Origin: Roseinatronobacter monicus
Lineage (GTDB): Bacteria; Pseudomonadota; Alphaproteobacteria; Rhodobacterales; Rhodobacteraceae
Assembly (NCBI RefSeq): GCF_006716865.1
Contig: NZ_VFPT01000001.1
Location: 3,708,824-3,772,823, forward strand
Reading direction: 5' to 3'
Length of the DNA stretch: 64,000 bases
The stretch's first letter is position 1; every line of letters starts with the position of its first letter. A program made the translations under genes and the position numbers. Below the pieces are notes generated by a model, which had not been told where the DNA came from, searched no databases, and saw only the letters and a list, made by a program, of their open reading frames with translations. Positions 35,166-44,594 of the stretch are shown here, one piece after another.

Positions 35166-35496
35166 AGACCTGTCCTCCTGTAAAGCGGGTTGCTGATGTA
35201 ATATAACATCGACGGGGCAACTTCTCAATAATCGCATGCAAGACTTCGCAGTATGGTGAAGCCAAAGTTTATGCATCTTGAGATGCCGAATCTTCTACCG
35301 TTGCCATAATGCTGATTCGGGCGTATTTACCAGCCCATGAAACGTTTTTTTGACATGTCAGACCACGCGCGCCTGCCACAGCGCTTTGAAGGTGACACCC
35401 GGTCTGTGCTTGCACGACTCACCTGATCCCGGATTCCGGCCCAAGGGCCATTCATTCCGTTAGCAAAGCTTCTTCCTATCCGAGAGAGAGATCGCC
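35166..35496. other. Intergenic region between rsfS and leuC
   Basis: About 330 bp without a supported gene. It holds the AGGAGG of rsfS (35174-35179, minus strand) and a perfect 10 bp palindrome TGACATGTCA (35351-35360) that overlaps a -35-like TTGACA (35350-35355). The leuC ribosome site GAGAGAGA lies just before 35497. No tRNA, riboswitch or leucine-rich leader is visible. Confidence 0.5.
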
Positions 35497-36909
35497 ATGC
35501 CCAAGACCCTGTATGATAAAATCTGGGACGCTCATGTTGTCCATGACGATGCAGATGGCACCTGCCTTCTGTATATCGACCGCCACCTTGTCCACGAAGT
35601 GACCAGCCCGCAAGCCTTTGAAGGGCTGCGCATGGCGGGTCGCCGTGTGCGCGCACCTGAAAAGACAATCGCGGTGCCCGATCACAACGTGCCCACCACG
35701 CCGGACCGCGAGCAAGGCATCAAGAACGAGGAATCGCGCATTCAGGTCGACGCGCTCGACCGCAATGCCCGTGATTTCGGCGTCAACTACTACCCGGTCA
35801 ATGATATTCGTCAGGGCATCGTGCATATTGTCGGCCCGGAACAGGGCTGGACATTGCCCGGCATGACCGTGGTTTGTGGCGACAGCCACACCGCCACACA
35901 TGGCGCTTTCGGCGCGCTGGCCCACGGGATCGGCACATCAGAGGTCGAGCATGTTCTGGCCACGCAAACGCTGATCCAGCAAAAATCCAAGAACATGAAG
36001 GTTGAGATTACAGGCTCGCTTTTGCCCGGCGTCACCGCCAAGGACATCACGCTGTCGGTGATCGGCGTCACTGGCACTGCGGGCGGCACTGGCTATGTGA
36101 TCGAATATTGCGGGCAGGCCATCGAGGAATTGTCGATGGAAGGGCGCATGACCGTGTGCAACATGGCCATCGAGGGCGGTGCGCGCGCAGGGCTTATTGC
36201 GCCTGATGAAAAAACCTTTCAATATGTAAAAGGGCGCCCCCATGCCCCCAAAGGTGCGCAATGGGATGCCGCACTGGCATGGTGGAAAACCCTGAAATCC
36301 GACCCCGATGCGCATTGGGACAAGGTCATCACCCTCAAAGGTGAAGAAATTGCTCCGGTCGTTACTTGGGGCACCTCACCCGAAGATGTGTTGCCCATCA
36401 CATCCGAAGTCCCTGATCCCGAAAGCTTTTCTGGCGGCAAGGTCGACGGTGTGCGCCGCGCACTGGATTATATGGGCCTGAAACCGGGACAAAAACTGAC
36501 CGATATCGAGATTGATACCGTCTTTATCGGGTCGTGCACCAATGGCCGGATCGAAGACCTGCGCGCAGCGGCAGCGATTCTGAAAGGCCAGAAAATCAAG
36601 CCCGGCCTGCGCGCCATGGTCGTGCCCGGATCGGGTCTTGTGCGCGCACAGGCCGAAGAAGAGGGGCTGGCGCAGATCTTCCTTGATGCCGGATTCGAGT
36701 GGCGGCTTGCGGGTTGCTCTATGTGCCTTGCCATGAACCCCGACCAGTTGTCACCGGGCGAACGGTGCGCCGCGACATCGAACCGCAATTTCGAGGGGCG
36801 TCAGGGGCGCGGGGGGCGTACGCATCTGATGTCGCCCGCTATGGCTGCTGCTGCTGCGATCACAGGCCGTTTGACCGATATCCGCGAGATGATGGCACAA
36901 CCTGCCTGA
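35497..36909 (+). CDS. leuC: 3-isopropylmalate dehydratase large subunit
   Basis: 470 residues. With LeuD it isomerises 2-isopropylmalate to 3-isopropylmalate in leucine synthesis, using a 4Fe-4S cluster. The cluster cysteines are in [14 protein letters not shown] (about residue 347) and [10 protein letters not shown] (about 407 and 410). The opening [38 protein letters not shown] and the ending [16 protein letters not shown] are typical. The stop is 65 bp from leuD. Confidence 0.97.
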   Translation: MPKTLYDKIWDAHVVHDDADGTCLLYIDRHLVHEVTSPQAFEGLRMAGRRVRAPEKTIAVPDHNVPTTPDREQGIKNEESRIQVDALDRNARDFGVNYYPVNDIRQGIVHIVGPEQGWTLPGMTVVCGDSHTATHGAFGALAHGIGTSEVEHVLATQTLIQQKSKNMKVEITGSLLPGVTAKDITLSVIGVTGTAGGTGYVIEYCGQAIEELSMEGRMTVCNMAIEGGARAGLIAPDEKTFQYVKGRPHAPKGAQWDAALAWWKTLKSDPDAHWDKVITLKGEEIAPVVTWGTSPEDVLPITSEVPDPESFSGGKVDGVRRALDYMGLKPGQKLTDIEIDTVFIGSCTNGRIEDLRAAAAILKGQKIKPGLRAMVVPGSGLVRAQAEEEGLAQIFLDAGFEWRLAGCSMCLAMNPDQLSPGERCAATSNRNFEGRQGRGGRTHLMSPAMAAAAAITGRLTDIREMMAQPA

Positions 36910-36952
36910 TTTTCTTGCTGCAAATACTCTGGGGTCCGGGGCAAAGCCCCGG
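36909..36952 (+). repeat. Intergenic repeat with hairpin between leuC and leuD
   Basis: ATTTTCTTGCT-GC-AAATACTC at 36909-36929 is followed by a hairpin, CCGGGGC (36936-36942) / GCCCCGG (36946-36952) with loop AAA. A second copy of the first part (19 of 21 bases the same) lies on the minus strand at 62659-62679. I recall this kind of sequence as a scattered intergenic repeat in Rhodobacteraceae genomes. The hairpin lacks a T-run, so it is not a clear terminator. Confidence 0.65.
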
Positions 36953-36974
36953 CGCTCTGGTCAGGAGAGATAGA

Positions 36975-37580
36975 ATGGACAAGTTCACGACACTTACGGG
37001 CGTTGCAGCCCCAATGCCCTTGGTCAATATTGACACGGACATGATTATCCCCAAGCAGTTCCTAAAAACCATCCTGCGGTCTGGATTGGGCAAGAACCTG
37101 TTTGACGAGATGCGCTTCGACGATAATGGCAACGAAATCCCAGATTTCGTTCTCAATCAGCCCGCATATCGCAATGCGCAGATTCTTGTGGCGGGGGGCA
37201 ATTTCGGGTGCGGCTCGTCACGCGAACATGCGCCTTGGGCGCTGGCAGATTTCGGCATTCGGGTCGTCATCTCGACCAGTTTCGCCGATATTTTCTATGG
37301 GAACTGCTTCAAGAACGGCATGTTGCCGATTGTGCTGCCGCAGGATCAGGTCGATATCCTGATGGATGACGCAAGCAAGGGCGCGAATGCCCGCATCGCG
37401 GTCGATCTTGAAGCGCAGACCGTGACCAGCTCTGACGGACAAGAGTTTCATTTCGATATTGATCCGTTCAAGAAGCATTGCTTGCTTAACGGGCTGGATG
37501 ATATTGCGCTGACGCTGGAGAAAGTCTCTGCAATTGATACATTCGAGGCGCAGGCCACGCAGGCGCGGCCCTGGGTGTAA
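36975..37580 (+). CDS. leuD: 3-isopropylmalate dehydratase small subunit
   Basis: 201 residues from the ATG at 36975, preceded by AGGAGAG. The swivel-domain partner of Leu[56 protein letters not shown] and FGNC-like [20 protein letters not shown]. The frame is open far upstream inside leuC but has no start of its own there. It is co-directional with leuC. Confidence 0.97.
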   Translation: MDKFTTLTGVAAPMPLVNIDTDMIIPKQFLKTILRSGLGKNLFDEMRFDDNGNEIPDFVLNQPAYRNAQILVAGGNFGCGSSREHAPWALADFGIRVVISTSFADIFYGNCFKNGMLPIVLPQDQVDILMDDASKGANARIAVDLEAQTVTSSDGQEFHFDIDPFKKHCLLNGLDDIALTLEKVSAIDTFEAQATQARPWV

Positions 37581-37812
37581 CCTTTGAAATCGCGTCATTT
37601 TATGTGGCATCCCTAAGGGGTGCCACATTCTTTCCTTCAATTTGATGCAAAGACGCGACAGTTTCTCCTCGAAATTGCCTCGGGCTTGGGTGATCCTGCA
37701 AAAACCATTGCGAGGATGAGCGAAAGTGGGCAAGATTGTGTCAACAATAAGGCGATCGCTGCCACAATGGCCGCGATCCATGAAAACAAAAAAGCCTGGA
37801 CCTGCTGAAACC

Positions 37813-38691
37813 ATGGCCCATAAACGAGGCAATCGAGTATCCGTTTCGCATGTCGCACAGATAATTCTGCGTGGCTTCCTTGTTGCGTTCGTTTTCCTGT
37901 GCCCCGCGCTGCTGCTGCCTGAAATCTCTCAGGATGTTTCGCAGGGGGTGACTTTTCTGGCCCTTTTGGCCGCGTTTGTGGTCGTCACGGAATATTCCGC
38001 CGCCTATCCGGGATTGATCGAGTTTCGGGATGCAAAACCCTATAACCGCGCGCGCTTTGTGATGTTTTGCGTGATCGTGGTTTCGGTAACGCTGTTGCAG
38101 CGTGAAATCGTGATGGCCTCTGCCCCTGAAACTTGGCTCACGGCGGTTTCCGCGACACTGGGCAATATTCTAAGCTTCGCCTTCAGCCCTGTTTCTCTTC
38201 TGGTTTCCTCGTTGCCGCAGGGTGTGTCACCCGAGCATATGGAAATTGTACGGGTCAGCACGGCGCTTGCCTATACATTGTCACTTCTGGGTCTTGCGCT
38301 GTTTTTGCTCGGCCTGGCGCTTGGATACTGGCCGCGCCGCGCCCATACGTTCAATGTCTGGGTCAATTTGCCTAATTTTGACCCGACAAAAGGCGTGGAT
38401 ATCGTTCAGCGCCTCGAACGTGATGCGCAAATTAACGTGGTGTTAGGGGTTATCCTGCCATTCTCCTTGCCGGCACTGCTGCATCTATCCAACTTTCTTG
38501 TGCAGCCTGTGACGCTGGAAACGCCATTGGCGTTGGTATGGGGGGTCACGCTCTGGGCGTTCATTCCGGTCAATTTGATTATGCGCGGGGTCGCAATGTA
38601 CCGGATTGCGCAACTCATTCGGGCGCAACGTCGGCGGGTTGCCGACGCGCAGGATGCTGTGCCCTTGCCGCCGCAATCTGCCTATTCCTGA
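37813..38691 (+). CDS. Uncharacterised multi-pass membrane protein
   Basis: 292 residues from the ATG at 37813; starts at 37780 or 37726 are also open, and none has a strong ribosome site. About six hydrophobic segments are seen (for example [95 protein letters not shown]). I do not recognise a family. It precedes the EEP-fold gene, whose start overlaps its end, so the two are probably expressed together. Confidence 0.7.
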   Translation: MAHKRGNRVSVSHVAQIILRGFLVAFVFLCPALLLPEISQDVSQGVTFLALLAAFVVVTEYSAAYPGLIEFRDAKPYNRARFVMFCVIVVSVTLLQREIVMASAPETWLTAVSATLGNILSFAFSPVSLLVSSLPQGVSPEHMEIVRVSTALAYTLSLLGLALFLLGLALGYWPRRAHTFNVWVNLPNFDPTKGVDIVQRLERDAQINVVLGVILPFSLPALLHLSNFLVQPVTLETPLALVWGVTLWAFIPVNLIMRGVAMYRIAQLIRAQRRRVADAQDAVPLPPQSAYS

Positions 38692-39803
38692 CATTCTGGC
38701 TGCTGCCGCCTGCATCTGCATCGCCCGTGGCACAGGCCAGCACTGACCGTGTGCGGCTGGTGTTCTGGCGCATTGATCTGGGGGCGCGTGGGCCGGGTTA
38801 TGCGCTGCGCGATATTCTCGCAGGGGCAGACACCCCCGCGCTCAAGGCTGATATCCTTGCGCATCTTGCTCCGGACGTGCTGGTGCTGTCGGGCATTGAC
38901 TATGACTATGGACAGGCCACCTTGCGCGCGTTCGGTGCCATGATCGCGGATCGCGGCGTTGTCCTGCCTTATACATTTGCTTTCCCGTCCAATGCAGGCC
39001 TGCGCACAGGGCGCGATATGACCGGCGATGGCCGTGACAACACCCCCGACGACACGCAAGGCTATGGCAGTTTCGCGGGCGAGCGTGCCTTGGCAGTTTT
39101 GTCGCGCTATCCGATAGATGCAAAGGCCGCGCGCGATTTCTCGGGTTTTCTATGGCGTGACCTGCCAGAGGCGCGCCTGCTTGCGCTCGACCCATCGGTA
39201 CTGGCCGTTCAGCGCTTGTCCAGCACCGGACATTGGGATGTGCCCTTGCATATCACCGACACACAGCGCTTGCATCTGCTGGTCTATCAGGCGGGGCCGC
39301 CGGTTTTCGGGGGCGCATCTCGGCGCAATCTGTATCGCAATCATGATGAAACCGCGTTCTGGGGGCATTTTCTGGCGGGACGATTGCCCATGCCGCCACC
39401 GCAGGCGCCCTTCGTACTTTTGGGGGGCAGCAATCTTGACCCGTTCGATGGCGATGGGCTGAACGCCGTCATGCGCGAGCTGCTGCAAAACCCCGCAGTG
39501 CAAGACCCGAAACCCGCAAGCTTCGGGGCTGTCCAATCAGGCACCAATGCGTTCAGCGCCGCGCATCTTGGCCCGCATGCGCAAGACACAGTCTATTGGC
39601 CACGTGCGCCGGGCAATCTGCGGGTCAGCTATATCCTGCCCGCAGCCGATTTGCGTGTTCTCTCGACCGGAGTGTTCTGGCCTACATCCGGCAGTGCCGA
39701 GGATGCGATATTTGGCGACGCCGAAACGCCGCCCTTTGCGCACATGCCTGTCTGGCTGGATCTGGAGTTGAACAGTATCCGGCCCGCGTCGGTGCCTAAT
39801 TGA
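38538..39803 (+). CDS. Endonuclease/exonuclease/phosphatase-fold protein, exported
   Basis: 421 residues if the ATG at 38538 is used, which overlaps the upstream gene by 154 bp. The only conserved-looking N-terminus is a signal-peptide-like stretch ([24 protein letters not shown]) around residue 40, so the true start is uncertain and may be a rare codon nearer to it. The body follows the EEP pattern: [35 protein letters not shown] (usual GDFN region) and [22 protein letters not shown]. The usual Glu after the first strand is replaced by Gly-Ile-Asp, so activity is doubtful. The 3' end overlaps dapA tail to tail by 8 bp. Confidence 0.7.
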   Translation: MGGHALGVHSGQFDYARGRNVPDCATHSGATSAGCRRAGCCALAAAICLFLTFWLLPPASASPVAQASTDRVRLVFWRIDLGARGPGYALRDILAGADTPALKADILAHLAPDVLVLSGIDYDYGQATLRAFGAMIADRGVVLPYTFAFPSNAGLRTGRDMTGDGRDNTPDDTQGYGSFAGERALAVLSRYPIDAKAARDFSGFLWRDLPEARLLALDPSVLAVQRLSSTGHWDVPLHITDTQRLHLLVYQAGPPVFGGASRRNLYRNHDETAFWGHFLAGRLPMPPPQAPFVLLGGSNLDPFDGDGLNAVMRELLQNPAVQDPKPASFGAVQSGTNAFSAAHLGPHAQDTVYWPRAPGNLRVSYILPAADLRVLSTGVFWPTSGSAEDAIFGDAETPPFAHMPVWLDLELNSIRPASVPN

Positions 39804-40674
39804 TCAGCCCTGCATGGCGCATTGCGGCATCCATATTCTCGCGGGCAGTCTCGGTCAGGCCCAGCAGCGGCAGGCGCACCTCATCGCTGCATTTGCCAAG
39901 CCGCGACAGCCCGTATTTCGCGGCAACGAGGCCCGGTTCCGCGAAAATCGCCAGATGCAGTGGCATCAGCGTGTCATGAATCTTGAGCGCCAGCGCGTAA
40001 TCGCCCGCCAGTGTCGCTTCTTGAAATTCGGCGCAGAGCCGTGGCGCGACATTGGCTGTCACAGAAATACAGCCGATCCCGCCTTGGGCGTTGAAGCCCG
40101 GCGCGGTTGCATCTTCGCCCGACAACTGAATGAAATCCGGCCCGCAGGTCATGCGCTGCTGGCTGACGCGCTCCAGTTTTCCCGTCGCATCCTTGACCCC
40201 GATAATGCGCGGCAGTTCTGACAGATGCCCCATCGTTTCCGGTGTCATATCCACAACCGAACGACCGGGGATATTATAGATGATGATCGGCAAATCGCAG
40301 CAATCATGCAGCGCGGTGAAATGTGCGATCAAACCCGCTTGCGTGGGCTTGTTGTAATAGGGCGTGACCACCAGTGCTGCATCGGCACCCACAGTTTCAG
40401 CGTGGCGCATGAAGCCGATGGCCTCCAGCGTGTTGTTCGAGCCGGCACCGGCGATGACAGGCACGCGCCCCGCCGTGGCTTTCACCACCTCCTCGATCAC
40501 GAGTTTATGTTCGGCATGGCTGAGTGTCGGGCTTTCGCCTGTGGTCCCAACAGGCACCAGCCCGTGCGACCCTTCGCTGATTTGCCACTCGATCAGCGCG
40601 TGCAGCGCGTCGATATCAAGCGCGCCATCCTTCAGCGGTGTCACCAATGCTGGAATGGACCCTCTGATCTGCAT
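39796..40674 (-). CDS. dapA: 4-hydroxy-tetrahydrodipicolinate synthase
   Basis: 292 residues from the ATG at 40674. It condenses pyruvate with aspartate semialdehyde in lysine / diaminopimelate synthesis. Visible are the TIM-barrel landmarks [29 protein letters not shown], the active-site tyrosine in [20 protein letters not shown], and the Schiff-base lysine in IIGVKDATG. The open frame extends 37 codons upstream without family sequence. It is divergent from slt. Confidence 0.97.
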   Translation of the reverse strand: MQIRGSIPALVTPLKDGALDIDALHALIEWQISEGSHGLVPVGTTGESPTLSHAEHKLVIEEVVKATAGRVPVIAGAGSNNTLEAIGFMRHAETVGADAALVVTPYYNKPTQAGLIAHFTALHDCCDLPIIIYNIPGRSVVDMTPETMGHLSELPRIIGVKDATGKLERVSQQRMTCGPDFIQLSGEDATAPGFNAQGGIGCISVTANVAPRLCAEFQEATLAGDYALALKIHDTLMPLHLAIFAEPGLVAAKYGLSRLGKCSDEVRLPLLGLTETARENMDAAMRHAGLIN

Positions 40675-40805
40675 GCGCGCCTCCTCAATTGCGTTAACCG
40701 GACAAGTTGCGGACCAGATACGATTGCGCAATTGTGTCTTGCCGCCCTGACCGTGGCGGTTAGAACTATCGGCAGTGATTTTCAAGGCAAAAAGGGGCGT
40801 AGGTC

Positions 40806-42785
40806 ATGGGTGAGACAAGCACCTTGGCAAAGTGGCATGGGGGATTGGCCCTGTGTCTGGCGACTCTGATGGTGGGAGTGCCTGCATCTGCGCAAGATGC
40901 GCCGCCGCCCGCGCGTGCGGCGGGGCTGTTTTCCAGTGCGCTGGATGCCGCTCAATCCGGCGAATGGCAATCTGCGCGGGCACGCGCCGCGCACAGCCAG
41001 CCCATCGCGCAAGATATCATCACATGGCACGCCCTGCGCGCGGGCGAGGGCAGCTTTTCTGACTATGTCGATTTCCTTGATAACAAGGGACATTGGCCGC
41101 TTGCCACTGCCGTGGCCCGCCGGGCAGAAGCCCTGCTTGCCGCGCAAAGTCACGCAACAGTTCTGGACTTCTTTGCCGAACGCGAGCCCGTCTCGGAGAA
41201 TGGCTGGATCGCACTGGTCTTTGCCATGCGCGATGCAGGCCGCGAGGCCGAGGCCGAAAGCTTGGCCCAAAGGCTTTGGCGTGAAGAGCTATTGAGCGGC
41301 GAAAGCGAATTGCGCCTGTTGCGCAGTTTCGAGAATGCGTTGCAACCCTACCACACTGCACGGGTCGACATGCTGTTGTGGCAGGGCGAGCGCAATGCCG
41401 CCCAACGCCATCTGGACCGGATCAGCGCAGGTGCGCAGCGCGTGGCGCGCGCGCGCATCGCCTTGCAAGAGCGTGCTGCCGGTGTTGATGCGCTGGTTTC
41501 TGCTGTTCCTGATGAGATGCAAAACGACCCCGGGCTGATGCATGACCGGTTCCAGTTTCGGATGCGCGCGGGCAATCACGACGGGGCGGGCGAGTTGTTG
41601 CTGGCACAATCGCGCCACGAGAACGGCTTGGGCAACGCAGATGCATGGGGCCGCAGCCGCGTATTTCTTGTGCGGTCGGCCCTATCTGACGGGGACTACC
41701 AGCGCGCCTATGATCTTGCGACCCCGCACGGGCTGGATGACGGGCTGAATTTCGTCGATCTGGAATTTCTGGCCGGTTTCCTTGCGCTGGAATATCTCGA
41801 CAACCCGTCCGAGGCGCTGCCGCATTTCCGCGCCTTGCAAGTGCGCAGCACCAGCCCGATCACATTGGGCCGCGCCGGATACTGGCAAGGGCGCGCGCAT
41901 GACGCCTTGGGCGACGAGATTACGGCGCAGGCAGCCTATGAATTCGGGGCCGAGCATCAGACCGGCTTTTATGGGCAATTGGCCGCCGACAAGCTGGGCA
42001 TGACGCTGGACCCTGCCTTGATTAATGGGCCGGATTTCCCCGCATGGCGCGACACGGCGCTGGCAGAGTCGGACCTGCTGCAAGCTGCCTTGTTGTTGCG
42101 CGATGCGGGCCAGTGGCACGAGGCGCGGCGTTTCATCCTGTTCCTTGCGCGGCAATTGACCGAAGCAGATGAGGTGGGCGCGCTGGCTGATTTCATGCTG
42201 GAATTGGGAGAGCCGAATTTCGCGTTGAACATTGCCAAACTGGCCGTGCAGAACGAGATCGTTTTGCCGCGCGCCTATTTCCCGGTGACGGATCTGGCGC
42301 AAACCAATTTGCCGGTGCCGACAGATCTGGTGAAGGCCATCGCGCGGCGCGAGAGCGAGTTTGACCCTGCCGTGGTCAGCCCCGCCGATGCGCGCGGGCT
42401 GATGCAGGTCTTGCCCGGCACAGGGCAGATGATGGCGCGCAAGCTGAATGTGCCGTTTGAAGCTGCCGACCTGACCCGCAACCCTGCGCTGAATGCGCAG
42501 CTTGGCGCGGCCTATCTGGCAGAACTACGCGATGAATTTGGCCCATCGCTGGCGCTGGTCGCAGCAGGTTACAACGCCGGTCCCGGTCGCCCACGGCAGT
42601 GGATACCGCGCTTTGGCGACCCGCGTGACAATTCGGTTGATTTCATCACTTGGGTTGAAAGCGTGCCTTTCGCCGAGACGCGCAATTATATCATGCGGGT
42701 GGCGGAATCGCTTGTGGTCTATCGCTCGCGTCTGGCTGGCAGTCCGCAACCCATCGAGATGGAACAGCTTATTCGCGGAAGATAG
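40806..42785 (+). CDS. slt: Soluble lytic murein transglycosylase
   Basis: 659 residues. A signal peptide (LALCLATLMVGVPASA, cleavage about 29/30) directs it to the periplasm. A long helical superhelical domain is followed by the C-terminal SLT domain: VKAIARRESEFDPAVVSPADARGLMQVLPGTGQMMARKL with the catalytic Glu in RRESEFDP, and LVAAGYNAGPGRPRQW. It cleaves the glycan strands of peptidoglycan. It ends 4 bp before the LysE gene on the other strand, so the two converge. Confidence 0.94.
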   Translation: MGETSTLAKWHGGLALCLATLMVGVPASAQDAPPPARAAGLFSSALDAAQSGEWQSARARAAHSQPIAQDIITWHALRAGEGSFSDYVDFLDNKGHWPLATAVARRAEALLAAQSHATVLDFFAEREPVSENGWIALVFAMRDAGREAEAESLAQRLWREELLSGESELRLLRSFENALQPYHTARVDMLLWQGERNAAQRHLDRISAGAQRVARARIALQERAAGVDALVSAVPDEMQNDPGLMHDRFQFRMRAGNHDGAGELLLAQSRHENGLGNADAWGRSRVFLVRSALSDGDYQRAYDLATPHGLDDGLNFVDLEFLAGFLALEYLDNPSEALPHFRALQVRSTSPITLGRAGYWQGRAHDALGDEITAQAAYEFGAEHQTGFYGQLAADKLGMTLDPALINGPDFPAWRDTALAESDLLQAALLLRDAGQWHEARRFILFLARQLTEADEVGALADFMLELGEPNFALNIAKLAVQNEIVLPRAYFPVTDLAQTNLPVPTDLVKAIARRESEFDPAVVSPADARGLMQVLPGTGQMMARKLNVPFEAADLTRNPALNAQLGAAYLAELRDEFGPSLALVAAGYNAGPGRPRQWIPRFGDPRDNSVDFITWVESVPFAETRNYIMRVAESLVVYRSRLAGSPQPIEMEQLIRGR

Positions 42786-42789
42786 GCCA

Positions 42790-43410
42790 TCAGGTCACGG
42801 CGATCACCGCGCCAACACCGATCATCAACGCGCCTGCAATGCGGTTGGTGCGCGCAATCGCCTTGCCTGAGCGCAGCAAGGCGCGCGCCTTGTCGATCAG
42901 CAGCGCCAGCGCCAGATTGCCAAACATCGGGATCGCAACCGAGACAAGTATGATCGCCGTGATATCGGCCCATGTCACGCGCGTCAGGTCGAAAAATCCT
43001 GGCAAGACGCCCATGTAAAACAAAATAGCCTTGGGGTTGGCCAGAATCACAGTGACCCCTGCCGCAAATCCTGCAACTGCGCCGGGGCGTGTCAGGCGGC
43101 TGTCGGCCGAGATGTCGCGCGCCGCATGGCGGATCAACTGCCAGCCCATCACCACGAACATGGCCACCGCGACCCATTTCATCGCTTCCAGCAAGTCGCC
43201 ATAGATCGACAAAATCCATGTCAGCCCGAAAATAGCGGCCAGCGGCCAAAGCATATCCCCCAAGGCGACCCCCACAGCCAGCGGCGCGGCAGAGGTGAAG
43301 CCGCCGGACATGGCGCGTGCGGTCAGCGCCACCCAGACCGGGCCGGGGGTCAGGAACAGGATCAGGATCGCGCCCGCATAAAAGACAAGTTCCAGTGGGG
43401 ATATGGTCAT
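42790..43410 (-). CDS. LysE family amino acid exporter
   Basis: 206 residues with about six membrane segments. LysE / RhtB pattern: LILFLTPGPVWVALTARAMSGGFTSAAPLAVGVALGD near the start and ANPKAILFYMGVLPGFFDLT in the middle. It would export amino acids or related compounds; the substrate is unknown. The start overlaps the recF stop (ATGA at 43407-43410), so it is translated from the recF transcript. Confidence 0.92.
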   Translation of the reverse strand: MTISPLELVFYAGAILILFLTPGPVWVALTARAMSGGFTSAAPLAVGVALGDMLWPLAAIFGLTWILSIYGDLLEAMKWVAVAMFVVMGWQLIRHAARDISADSRLTRPGAVAGFAAGVTVILANPKAILFYMGVLPGFFDLTRVTWADITAIILVSVAIPMFGNLALALLIDKARALLRSGKAIARTNRIAGALMIGVGAVIAVT

Positions 43411-44501
43411 GGAGTCGTTTCTTTCAGTTGCGAGAGGCCGTCCACCTCGAAAACAGTGAAATGCTGCGCACGCGGCCCCATATCGTCGAACAATTCGGGG
43501 CCGGTGCCAGTCAGAAATGCCTGCGCGCCCAAGGCGCAGATCGCGTCATAAAGGGCGGCGCGGCGGGTCGCGTCAAGATGGGCTGCGACTTCGTCCAGCA
43601 GCAGCACAGGCGCGCCACCCTGCGCAGAGGCCAGCGCGCGGGCATTGGACAGGATAATCGAGATCAGAAGCGCCTTCTGCTCGCCCGTTGAACATTGCGC
43701 GGCGTCCATGCCCTTGGCGGCCCAGACCGCGCGCAAATCAGCGCGGTGCGGCCCGATCAGGCTGCGCCCTGCGGCCATATCGCGCCTGCGCCCTTCGGCC
43801 AAGGCGGTTGCAAGCGCGTCCTCATCGGTGGGGGCGGTGCAGTCGAGGGACAAATCAGCCTCGGGGAAAGGGCTGTCGGGGTCGGCGTGCCGCGCCAGAA
43901 TGGCGAGAGCGTGATGGCGGTTGGCGCTGATCCGTGCCCCGGTTTGCGCCATCTGTGCCTCTAATGCGGCAAACCAGCCACTATCTGTGACCCCTTCGCG
44001 CAACAAACGGTTGCGTTCGCGCATGGCCTTTTCATAGCCAAGGGATTGCGCGGCGTGGTCGGGGCGAAAGCTGAGCACGGTCCGGTCCAGAAACCTGCGC
44101 CGCCCTTCGGTGCCTTCCAGCCAGAGGCGGTCCATCGCAGGGGTCAGCCACAGCATGGCGGCCAGTTCCCCCAAGGCAATCTGGGGGGCAGCTTTCTCGT
44201 CAATGCGCAACTGCCGTGTGCCGCCGGGTTCTGCCCAAGTCTCGACCTGCCGCAGCCCGTCTGGTGTTGCGATTTCTGCCCTGACCTTCCAGCCCACTGC
44301 TTGTGGGCGGCGCGCAATCTCGTCCGTGCTGGCGCGCCGCAACCCCCGACCGGGAGAGAGGAGCGAGACTGCCTCAAGAATATTGGTCTTGCCCGCGCCA
44401 TTCAGCCCCGACAGCACAACAGGCCGCCCATCAAGCTCAACCCGCGTGCGCTGATGCGAGCGGAAATGCGAAAGGGTCAGATGACAGACATGAACAGACA
44501 T
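43407..44501 (-). CDS. recF: DNA replication and repair protein RecF
   Basis: 364 residues from the ATG at 44501. RecF loads RecA at gaps. The ATPase P-loop is GLNGAGKTNILEA near residue 32, preceded by LTLSHFRSHQRTRVEL. FLDRTVLSFRPDHAAQSLGYEKAMRERNRLL and the ABC-type CSTGEQKALLISIILSNARAL and LLLDEVAAHLDATRRAALYDAI follow. It is third in dnaA-dnaN-recF, but a terminator-like hairpin separates it from dnaN. Confidence 0.96.
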   Translation of the reverse strand: MSVHVCHLTLSHFRSHQRTRVELDGRPVVLSGLNGAGKTNILEAVSLLSPGRGLRRASTDEIARRPQAVGWKVRAEIATPDGLRQVETWAEPGGTRQLRIDEKAAPQIALGELAAMLWLTPAMDRLWLEGTEGRRRFLDRTVLSFRPDHAAQSLGYEKAMRERNRLLREGVTDSGWFAALEAQMAQTGARISANRHHALAILARHADPDSPFPEADLSLDCTAPTDEDALATALAEGRRRDMAAGRSLIGPHRADLRAVWAAKGMDAAQCSTGEQKALLISIILSNARALASAQGGAPVLLLDEVAAHLDATRRAALYDAICALGAQAFLTGTGPELFDDMGPRAQHFTVFEVDGLSQLKETTP

Positions 44502-44546
44502 GGCCCAGCGGTAAAAACTATTCCTGCAAGATACCAGCACGAAAAA

Positions 44547-44567
44547 GCCCCGCCGGTCTGGCGGGGC
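44547..44567 (-). terminator. Terminator between dnaN and recF
   Basis: GCCCCGCC (44547-44554) pairs with GGCGGGGC (44560-44567) over loop GGTCT. Five T follow on the minus strand. It lies just past the dnaN stop, so recF may need its own promoter or depend on readthrough. Confidence 0.85.
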
Positions 44568-44594
44568 TTGTTGCGCGCTGTTGCCCTCCGCCGC

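Noticed and set aside
35337..35426. A 29-codon open frame (MKRFFDMSDHARL...) as a leuC leader peptide
   Set aside because: It lacks a ribosome site, has few leucine codons, and no attenuator hairpins follow it.
37620..37808. A 62-codon small protein before the membrane protein gene
   Set aside because: No ribosome site and no recognisable domain. It ends 5 bp before the likely membrane protein start and may simply be leader sequence.
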